DNA of 14,704 bases from Vulcanimicrobiota bacterium. Lineage in GTDB: Bacteria; Vulcanimicrobiota; Xenobia; Xenobiales; JADMJV01. Shown piece by piece: positions 5,855 to 12,034 of this stretch. The notes under the pieces were generated by a model. The model saw only the letters and a list, made by a program, of their open reading frames with translations. It ran no database searches and had not been told where the DNA came from. The position numbers were made by a program, and so were the translations under genes. Location of the stretch: contig JAEXNA010000009.1 of NCBI GenBank assembly GCA_023447635.1, positions 1-14,704 on the forward strand, read 5' to 3'. Within the stretch, counting starts at the first letter, position 1; the number at the start of each line of letters is the position of its first letter.

Positions 5855-8800
5855 CTAGACTTTGGCCTTCTGGCCCTCGACGATCTTGCTAGCCAGGTCT
5901 TTGACCGGCACCAGGATCAGGTCTTCCACCGCCAGCGGATCGAGATACTCGTCCCTCCAGGCGACGTCGCGCTCAGTAACCAGGCTCTTCAGGTTCTCGT
6001 AGCGCTGACGCAGGTCTTGCAGCACTCCAACCTTCTTCTGCCGGCTCACGTCTTTCTGGAACTCGAGATGCATCAGCACGAGCTTTTCGACCCGGCCGCG
6101 CGGGATCAGCGGTACGATGGCGATGGAGCGTTTGTCAGCGCTGCCGCGACCCAGATAGATCGAGGCGTTGCGGACGGCCCACTCCTTGGTGCCGACCAGA
6201 CGTGTCTCCTTATCGGAACGAGACGGCATCGAGGCGGCCACTCCCACCTTCTTCAAGGTGGACAGGGTCGACTCGTCGTCGGGTTCGCCCAGCGCGCCCA
6301 GATTCTCGACCTGGTAAAGGGTGGCTCCCACCACCTTCTCGACCACCGAGTTCAAGGAGCGCAGTACCACGGCGTCGCGATACGGCACCGCTTCGGCCGA
6401 CAGGCCCAGTTCGGTGAACGGCTCGAACACAGGGCCCTCGAACACCTCTTCCGTGCGAGAGATGCCGACGGTGATGGTCTTGGCCTGATGCTTGATAGCG
6501 TCGATCGGACGGGACAGTTCGTGGATCGCTTTCGAGACCACCGAGATCAGCGTTCCGACCAGTTCGCGAGGGTTGCCGCGAGCCTGGAACTCGGCCGCAA
6601 ACTGCGACAGCGAGCGGGTGCCCACCAGGTAGCCCAGCAGCGAGGTCAGTTCCGTGGCCACCTGAACCGAGAGGCTCGAGTTGAACCGGCCCAGCACCAG
6701 GTCTTCCTGGAAACGACGAGCCAGACCGACCACCTTGGCCAGGTCGCGGCCACGGGGCACGCCGCCGTCCACCGTGTAGAACGACACGGCCAGGGCACGA
6801 GCCTCGCGCAGACGCTCGGCGCCTTCGTCGATAGCCATCGCGCAGAAGTAGCCCCACAGGTGCCCAACTACCACGTTCAGCAGCACCGAGGCGCACTGGG
6901 ACGCCTTGGGCACGGAGATCACTCCGGCGGCATAGGGCCCGAACGATTCGAAGTCTTCCGAGCAAACCACGATCGGCACGGATTTGTGCGAGCGGAAGAT
7001 AGCCACCTCTTTGACCGCGTCGCGCAGCGCTACCTGGGTCAGGCCGGCCGTCAGGATCAGGGTCAGCGGCTCGGACGACAGGTCGATGTGCTTCTTGTCC
7101 TCGATCTGGTCCGTCGCGATGGATTTATAGCAAAGCTCGGCCAGCTTGATGCGGATCTCGTCAGCCGCCGCGCGCGTCACGCCGCTTCCCACCACGGCCC
7201 AGTCGCGCTGGGCCGGAGCGTACTTGCGAGCGAGTTCGCGCACCTTGCTCTGGGTCTCTTCGCCCAGCACGTTGTTCATCAGAGCGGGCAGACGTGACAG
7301 CTCTTCGAGTTCGCGGTAGAGGTCTTCTTCCGAAAGCACTCCCATCACCTGAGCCAGGCGGAAGACCAGCAGATATCCGGCCACGACCTGGGAGTAGAAC
7401 GCTTTGGTCGAAGCCACCGACATCTCGATGTCGCGACCGTCGCTGGTGTACAGCACGCCATCGACCTTGAAGGTCATGTCGCTGTTGCGACGGTTGACGA
7501 TGCCCACCACAGAAGCACCACGCTCGCGCGCCATGTCGATGGTGCGGTTGGTGTCGGTGGTGGTTCCCGACTGCGAGATCGCCACGATCAGGCAGTCGTC
7601 CATCCGCTCGGTCATGCGGTAGCCCGAAAGCTCGGTTCCCTTCATCGCGCCGATAGAGAGACGGTTCCCGAAAAGCTGCTCCATGAAGATCGAGACCGCC
7701 TGGCCGGCGACCGCCGCGGTACCCTGACCGATGAACAGCACTCGTTTGATCGAGCCGTCCACGACTTTATTCAGGATACGACCAGGTAGCACCGATTCGC
7801 CAAGGCTCATTTCGACCCGATAGGGGTCGCGGCGCAGCACGAATTTGCCGCGCAAGGTTTTCTCGACCGAGGACGGCGCCTCGGAGATCTCCTTGTGCAG
7901 ATAGTGACGGAAGTCTTTGCGGTCGATGTCGCGAGTGGTGATCTCGGCCGACTTGACGTCCTTCTTCGACAGGTCCAACAGGCTGCCGTCGAACGCCAGC
8001 GCTCGGATCGCCTGCCAGTCGCCGTTCCCTTTTTTGTCCAGGATCAGGATCTGGCCGGCCGTCTCGGGATGGCCGGGGACCCGCTCGGTGGTACCGTCCA
8101 TACGAAGGAAGCGGGGGGTCTGTTCGACCACGCCGTAAAGCTCCGAGGCAAACACGTAGCCTTCGGTCATCAGGCCGACGAACAGCGACTGTCCCGAACC
8201 CTTCAGGGCCAGGTAAAGTCGGTCGGGATCGGCGGTGGTCTCGAGCACGATCGCGAAAGAGCCCTCGCACTCGCTGACCATGCGACAGAACGCCTCTTCC
8301 GCCGAAGCCGCTTCAGCCAGGTGGCTGTCGAACAAAACCGGCACGATCTTAGCGTCAGTGCCGATGTTGGGCGAGATGTGGCGCCCGCGAGTCGAAGCCA
8401 GACGGGCCTTGATCTCTTGGTAGTTGTCCACGTCGCCGTTGACGCAAGCGGTGGTGAAGTGTCCCGAGAAGTTGCCCGGTCGGGCGTTTTCATCGAAAGT
8501 CACCTCGTCGACCGGGTGACAGTTGGGCTCGGAGATGATCCCGTTCGAAGCCCAGCGCGAGTGGGCGTAGATGACCGACGAAGAGCCCGGGAAGTTGACC
8601 AGTTCCCAGAAGAACACGTCGCCCGTCACGCTTTCGTAGAGCGCTCGCACGTTGTCGCCAAGCGCGCCCACCTCTTGAGCGACCTTATAAGAGAAGAGAA
8701 TCTCGACCTTGTCGCCGATGGGGAACACTCGAGAGGCCATGTTGACGAAGTCGCGAGGCTGCTGGCGCTGCTCCCAGGCGATCCGTTCTTCGCCTTCCCA

Positions 8801-9367
8801 GAGCGCGAGGAAATCGTTGTATTGGGCCGAGCTGACCGTCAGGCGGATGCTGATACCGCAAGAGTCGCGTCCGCGCACTTCCATGCGGCCGATGTTTTCC
8901 AGAGCGACGACCAGCTTCCAGGCCTGAAAAAGGCGTTCCGGAGTGACCTCTCGGTCGGCGGTCAGGCGCTCCATTCGCGGCAAAAACGCCAGTACGTCAT
9001 CGCGCACAGCCCAGGTCAGGTCGCGGGCCTGCACCAGCACGTTGTTCCAGCGCTCGAGTTCGGCGGTTTCCATCCCCTCGGAGTTCTCGAGGTCGTCGGC
9101 CAGACGAGACTCCCACTCGGTCAAAGAGCGAGCCCAGCGCTGGGCCTGCTCGCGCCGCTGAGCTTCGATGGCGATGGCCCGAATCGAGGAAAATTCCTTC
9201 AGTAGCTGGGCTTTTTCGAAGAGCGATTCCAGTTCGGCAAGCACGGCCGCGTCGGCCGAATTTCGGACTGAATTGGCCAGTAACCGCTCGAGATGGGACT
9301 CGAAATCGTCCCAAGAAAACGACTCACCATGATGAGTCTCGTACACTAATCCTGCAATTCCGCACAT
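5855..9367 (-). CDS. Giant GlmS-like glutamine:fructose-6-phosphate aminotransferase (1170 aa)
   Basis: The start is ATG 9367, not GTG 9388 in the same frame, because class II amidotransferases need Cys right after Met and MCGIAGLVYET begins there. The glutaminase domain (~1-450) has HSRWAS (~269), NCHPVDE (~282), VNGDVDNYQE (~309) and GTDAKI (~336). It is far longer than the usual ~240 aa. A charged helical insert of ~130 aa precedes RGRDSCGIS (~166), and ~60 more residues precede HSRWAS. SIS1 has SQSGTTTDT (~598) and VASTKAF (~651). In SIS2, KLAEL, KKH and PRGRDLAK (~872) match the isomerase residues K485/E488, H504 and K603 of E. coli GlmS (~609 aa). A ~290-aa C-terminal extension is unrecognised. 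The expected product is glucosamine-6-phosphate for cell-wall precursors, in the cytoplasm. It is monocistronic, with no clear Shine-Dalgarno. A sugar-isomerase paralogue with another substrate is possible. Confidence 0.85.
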   Translation of the reverse strand: MCGIAGLVYETHHGESFSWDDFESHLERLLANSVRNSADAAVLAELESLFEKAQLLKEFSSIRAIAIEAQRREQAQRWARSLTEWESRLADDLENSEGMETAELERWNNVLVQARDLTWAVRDDVLAFLPRMERLTADREVTPERLFQAWKLVVALENIGRMEVRGRDSCGISIRLTVSSAQYNDFLALWEGEERIAWEQRQQPRDFVNMASRVFPIGDKVEILFSYKVAQEVGALGDNVRALYESVTGDVFFWELVNFPGSSSVIYAHSRWASNGIISEPNCHPVDEVTFDENARPGNFSGHFTTACVNGDVDNYQEIKARLASTRGRHISPNIGTDAKIVPVLFDSHLAEAASAEEAFCRMVSECEGSFAIVLETTADPDRLYLALKGSGQSLFVGLMTEGYVFASELYGVVEQTPRFLRMDGTTERVPGHPETAGQILILDKKGNGDWQAIRALAFDGSLLDLSKKDVKSAEITTRDIDRKDFRHYLHKEISEAPSSVEKTLRGKFVLRRDPYRVEMSLGESVLPGRILNKVVDGSIKRVLFIGQGTAAVAGQAVSIFMEQLFGNRLSIGAMKGTELSGYRMTERMDDCLIVAISQSGTTTDTNRTIDMARERGASVVGIVNRRNSDMTFKVDGVLYTSDGRDIEMSVASTKAFYSQVVAGYLLVFRLAQVMGVLSEEDLYRELEELSRLPALMNNVLGEETQSKVRELARKYAPAQRDWAVVGSGVTRAAADEIRIKLAELCYKSIATDQIEDKKHIDLSSEPLTLILTAGLTQVALRDAVKEVAIFRSHKSVPIVVCSEDFESFGPYAAGVISVPKASQCASVLLNVVVGHLWGYFCAMAIDEGAERLREARALAVSFYTVDGGVPRGRDLAKVVGLARRFQEDLVLGRFNSSLSVQVATELTSLLGYLVGTRSLSQFAAEFQARGNPRELVGTLISVVSKAIHELSRPIDAIKHQAKTITVGISRTEEVFEGPVFEPFTELGLSAEAVPYRDAVVLRSLNSVVEKVVGATLYQVENLGALGEPDDESTLSTLKKVGVAASMPSRSDKETRLVGTKEWAVRNASIYLGRGSADKRSIAIVPLIPRGRVEKLVLMHLEFQKDVSRQKKVGVLQDLRQRYENLKSLVTERDVAWRDEYLDPLAVEDLILVPVKDLASKIVEGQKAKV

Positions 9368-9422
9368 ATCCGGGGCCCATTCTCGCACCCCGCGAAGCCA
9401 ACCTTCCCGCGCCTTCTAATAT

Positions 9423-9456
9423 GGGATTTTCCCACCAGAGCAGAGAGGGAAATCCC
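9423..9456. promoter_or_regulatory. Inverted repeat upstream of the glmS-like gene
   Basis: GGGATTTTCCC (9423-9433) and GGGAAATCCC (9447-9456) are complementary with one base bulged, around a 13-base loop. It lies ~56 bases upstream of the glmS-like ATG, between two divergent genes, and could be an operator or a leader hairpin. The rest of 9368-9599 shows no gene. No convincing promoter for the minus-strand gene was found, and no glmS ribozyme features were recognised. Confidence 0.4.
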
Positions 9457-9539
9457 TGGTTTCTCGCTTTCCGAAGGTCGCCCCACTTATCCCTGGGGGT
9501 ATAGGATCCGATAATTCTTTCACGGACTACGATTCGACC

Positions 9540-9572
9540 TTGAGAGGGAATGATTTTAGCACGAAGTATTAA
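9540..9572 (+). promoter_or_regulatory. Possible promoter of the minor-pilin cassette
   Basis: TTGAGA (9540-9545) and TATTAA (9567-9572) resemble -35 and -10 boxes, but the 21-base spacer is long. This is an AT-rich patch just upstream of the pilin cassette. Weak support. Confidence 0.3.
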
Positions 9573-9585
9573 TCATGACTGGATT

Positions 9586-9628
9586 AAGGATCTAGCACAA
9601 TGCCGACACGTATAGCTGACATCAGGGG
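9586..9628 (+). other. Ribosome binding site and out-of-frame prepilin leader of the first minor pilin
   Basis: AAGGA (9586-9590) lies nine bases before ATG 9600. That ATG encodes MPTRIADIRG, then continues in the wrong frame to a TAG after CWRRYC. The G4 run at 9625-9628 sits at the junction. One additional G would join this leader to MLLAEV, giving an ideal basic leader, Gly at -1 and Glu at +5. The pilin frame itself has no usable Shine-Dalgarno. Confidence 0.65.
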
Positions 9629-9994
9629 ATGTTGCTGGCGGAGGTACTGCTAGCCACCACGTTGTTGCTGGTAGTAGCTTTGCTGTTGCTAGGCCTCATG
9701 CCCACCGCCGGAAACGCGATGGCCAGGTCGCGCAAGCACGGGCTGGCGGTCGGTTTCTGTCGACAGGAGCTACAGAAGGCAAGGAACACGACATTCAAAG
9801 ACCTTGCCAACGACCTGCGTACGACTCAGAGCCAGGAAGTCCTGAAAGGTCAGACCGTCACCACCTCGTTTCAGATTCAGCGTCGCGTCACGACCGTGTC
9901 GGAACGATTGAAGAAAGTGGAAGCCACGGTCTCCTGGCCAGACAGCGGTCTGGCTTATGTTCGGATGGTTACGGTGGTGCGGGGAGAGCCATGA
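9629..9994 (+). CDS. PilV/GspI-like minor pseudopilin, apparently lacking its leader in frame
   Basis: In frame, the product is 121 aa from ATG 9629. The N-terminus MLLAEVLLATTLLL, with a hydrophobic helix to about residue 24, is the pilin helix with Glu at position 5, but the basic leader and Gly -1 are missing. The AGGGG abutting the ATG is too close to serve as a Shine-Dalgarno. An out-of-frame leader with proper ribosome binding site lies at 9586-9628, so either a frameshift, programmed slippage or an assembly error is involved. The middle (FCRQELQKARNTTFKDL) and the end (VEATVSWPDSGLAYVRM) match the pattern of PilV/GspI-type minor pilins. The stop overlaps the next ATG (ATGA, 9991-9994). 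Such proteins initiate type IV pilus or type II secretion pseudopilus fibres in the inner membrane. Confidence 0.78.
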   Translation: MLLAEVLLATTLLLVVALLLLGLMPTAGNAMARSRKHGLAVGFCRQELQKARNTTFKDLANDLRTTQSQEVLKGQTVTTSFQIQRRVTTVSERLKKVEATVSWPDSGLAYVRMVTVVRGEP

Positions 9995-10539
9995 AGCGTA
10001 GGGGGGGGTTCACGATTGCCGAGGTGCTGGTCGCGATGGCTATCGCAGGGATGCTCATGGCCGTGGTGGCTTCGCTGCTGGTGATGGTGGGGCGTAGCTA
10101 CGAAGAGCAGAGAGACCGTGCCAGCCTGCAAGGCGAACTGCTGCTGGCTCGGGAGGACCTGTTGGAGAGGCTGACCGGCTCGGCGCTGCCGCTGCTGCCA
10201 GCGACGGGCCAGTTGGTTTCGGCGACTTTTTTGAAACGGGGTGTGCCCCAGTACAAAGATGGACTCCCTCAGTGGCAATCGTACGTGGGCTACCGTAAGA
10301 ACGGCACGAACCTGGTGCGCTCGACGCTGGACTTCACCCCCTCCACCACGCTGCCCGACCTTCCCTCCAACCTCAACAGCCTGGCGACGGCCAGTAAGAT
10401 CACGGTGGCAAGAGATATCAGCGATCTGACCTTTACACTGGACGGCAAGCTCCTCGACACTCAGGTCAAAGTCCAGAGCCGCTCCACCACTCTCGAGGGG
10501 ACCTTCACCTGCCTGTTAGAGGATGGATTGCTCCTATGA
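9991..10539 (+). CDS. PilW/GspJ-like minor pseudopilin
   Basis: The product is 182 aa from ATG 9991 in an ATGA overlap. The leader MKRRGG is followed by the prepilin signature FTIAEVLVAMAIAGM, giving prepilin peptidase cleavage after Gly6 and a Glu5, then a helix to about residue 34. The rest (~150 residues) is a soluble domain with a central Tyr/Trp-rich part (QSYVGYRKNG) and a C-terminal strand-rich stretch, consistent with a PilW/GspJ-type minor pilin in size and position (second of three). It is probably cleaved and N-methylated by PilD. The stop overlaps the next start as ATGA (10536-10539). Confidence 0.85.
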   Translation: MKRRGGFTIAEVLVAMAIAGMLMAVVASLLVMVGRSYEEQRDRASLQGELLLAREDLLERLTGSALPLLPATGQLVSATFLKRGVPQYKDGLPQWQSYVGYRKNGTNLVRSTLDFTPSTTLPDLPSNLNSLATASKITVARDISDLTFTLDGKLLDTQVKVQSRSTTLEGTFTCLLEDGLLL

Positions 10540-11405
10540 GGGCCAACGAGAGAGGGCTGGTTCTTGGCCTGGTGATACTGCTCATCCCTTTGCTCGTGGT
10601 GCTGACCATGGCGATGGGAACCATGGGGCTGACCCAGCTTTCTCTACAGCAAGCCGTCTATGCGCGGTCGGCCGCCTCCGAGGCGGCGCAGGCCGGACTG
10701 GCACTGGGGGTTGAAAAGCTCAACGAGGACAACACCTGGACCGCAGGATTCAACGAGGTACAGCTTAGCACGGATCCGCCGACTCATTACACAGTATCCG
10801 TGGTCAACAACCTGACCGGCACGACGAACAAGACCTCGGGGACCGTGACCGTGCCTCCCGGGTTCGCCTACTTGACCTCGGAAGGGACTTTCCGCGGCGG
10901 CTATCCCCAGCAGGTCTTCGGAATGGTCAGTCTGGGCGACGTTTTCCCCTACGCTATCGCCTCGGGTAATGTCGTGAACATCGCTTCGGTCAACGCGGTG
11001 GCCGGATCGATCAAGGCGAACAGTTCGATCTTCCTGGGTGTCGCACTGCTGCAGACTCAGGCTGCCTCGGTCGTGGTATCCGGCGGCAACATTCTCAACG
11101 TCGCCCTGGTCACCATGGGCGGGGGCAAGCTGGTGAGTCGAGGCGTGGTCGCGCTTCCGCTCCTTGTGCTGGGAGCGTCTTCGATCTCCTCGAACGACAC
11201 CTCTGACCTGTCGGCGGCCTTCATTCAAGATGGGCAGGTGCGTCGAGCGGTGATCGCCGGTTCTGATGAGCGGGCCATCGAAGAGATGGCGGTGGCTTCG
11301 GGGATGACCTCGCTTGCCGATGACGGTTTGATCAAAGTCGGCCGGGGGGACACCACCCTGGAAGAAGTCGTGCGCGTGGCCACGGGGGGGAAGAAGGGTG
11401 GATAG
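10536..11405 (+). CDS. PilX/GspK-like minor pilin fused to a GspE/PilB ATPase C-terminal helical segment
   Basis: The product is 289 aa from ATG 10536 in an ATGA overlap. Residues 1-63 fit a PilX/GspK N-terminus: short basic leader, ERGLVLGLVILLIPLLVVLT membrane helix, then an amphipathic helix (AVYARSAASEAAQAGLALG). Residues ~64-223 are a Ser/Val/Gly-rich region with repeating VV/AS/GG patterns that suggest a beta-rich fold. Residues ~228-284 match the last helices of secretion/pilus ATPases: QVRRAVIAGSDERAIEEMA, then GMTSLADDGLIKVGRG, then TTLEEVVRVA. In GspE/PilB that stretch closes the ATPase core as a small C-terminal helical subdomain. I know no minor pilin that carries it. The ATPase core is absent. 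The last 8 bases overlap the next gene. Confidence 0.82.
   Translation: MRANERGLVLGLVILLIPLLVVLTMAMGTMGLTQLSLQQAVYARSAASEAAQAGLALGVEKLNEDNTWTAGFNEVQLSTDPPTHYTVSVVNNLTGTTNKTSGTVTVPPGFAYLTSEGTFRGGYPQQVFGMVSLGDVFPYAIASGNVVNIASVNAVAGSIKANSSIFLGVALLQTQAASVVVSGGNILNVALVTMGGGKLVSRGVVALPLLVLGASSISSNDTSDLSAAFIQDGQVRRAVIAGSDERAIEEMAVASGMTSLADDGLIKVGRGDTTLEEVVRVATGGKKGG
11205..11390 (+). other. ATPase-derived C-terminal domain within the PilX-like gene
   Basis: This segment encodes the GMxxLxxDGLxKV...TTLEEVxRV pattern diagnostic of the C-terminal end of GspE/PilB/PilT-type ATPases. It is in frame with the pilin and no stop separates them, so it is not a neighbouring gene remnant. Confidence 0.75.
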
Positions 11406-12030
11406 GACGTTGGAAGCTACAGATCCCAGCGAGAAGTATGTCGAACTGCTGCTTCAGTTGGCCGAGATGTCGGATGCTCGTGACCCCTACCAGCAGGGCC
11501 ATTCGAGTCGCGTGGCGCGCGGCTCGAAAGCGTTGGCGCTGCGCCTTGGCTATAACGAAAACGAGGCGCGGGTGGTCGAGGAGGGAGCTCTGCTGCGGGA
11601 CTTGGGGATGCTCAAGATTCCGCTGGAGATTCTTCATCGGCACGGCCAGTCGACCCAGGAAGAGGTCGGGAAGCTACGTGAGCACACCGTTCTGGGCGAA
11701 GAGATGTGCCGAGACCTCCCACGGCTGAGCCACCTGCTCCCGATCATCCGCCATCACCACGAGCAGCCCGACGGCAAGGGCTATCCCGATGGGCTGAAGG
11801 GCGATGCCATCCCTCGCGAGGCGCTGCTAGTGGCCGTGGTCGACGTCTTCGATTCGCTCTTGTCCGACCGACCGTACCGGCGTCGCTTAGAGCAGGCCGA
11901 AGCGGTGGCGATGCTGCGCAAAAACGCGGCGCGAGGATGGCTGGACAGCGCCCTGGTCGAGGGGTTGCTGGCGATGGTGGCCGAAGAGGGGTGGTACGAG
12001 ATCCCGTCCAGCCGCCCCGCCCCGCGCTAG
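11398..12030 (+). CDS. HD-GYP domain protein with degenerate HD motif
   Basis: The product is 210 aa from GTG 11398, preceded by GGAAGAAGG; TTG 11410 is an alternative. The gene overlaps the pilin gene by 8 bases. It is a single cytoplasmic HD-GYP domain with almost no accessory domain. It has GHSSRVA (H35), HHHE (119-122), DGKGYP (125-130) and VVDVFDSLLSDRPYR (from 147). The signature HDIGK reads RDLGM at 67-71, so the HD histidine is Arg and the Lys is Met. HD-GYP proteins hydrolyse c-di-GMP or related dinucleotides at a metal centre that needs the HD pair. This one is probably impaired or inactive and may act as a binding or regulatory protein. Its coupling to the minor pilins suggests control of pilus assembly. 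Confidence 0.85.
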   Translation: MDRTLEATDPSEKYVELLLQLAEMSDARDPYQQGHSSRVARGSKALALRLGYNENEARVVEEGALLRDLGMLKIPLEILHRHGQSTQEEVGKLREHTVLGEEMCRDLPRLSHLLPIIRHHHEQPDGKGYPDGLKGDAIPREALLVAVVDVFDSLLSDRPYRRRLEQAEAVAMLRKNAARGWLDSALVEGLLAMVAEEGWYEIPSSRPAPR

Positions 12031-12034
12031 GGCG

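Noticed and set aside
5507..7297. Long plus-strand open frame (596 codons) across tRNA-Val, the repeats and the 3' part of the glmS-like gene
   Set aside because: It starts inside a tRNA, runs through hairpin repeats and then is antisense to a gene with clear catalytic motifs. The translation is low-complexity and rich in His, Arg and Gln, typical of antisense frames in GC-rich DNA.
7895..9205. 436-codon plus-strand open frame opposite the glmS-like gene
   Set aside because: It is antisense to the glutaminase domain with HSRWAS, HPVDE and VNGDVDNY motifs, with no ribosome binding site and shadow composition.
9368..9599. glmS ribozyme or riboswitch upstream of the glmS-like gene
   Set aside because: I see only a short inverted repeat and no recognisable conserved ribozyme core. 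The region is also short for a ~150-200 nt leader plus promoter.
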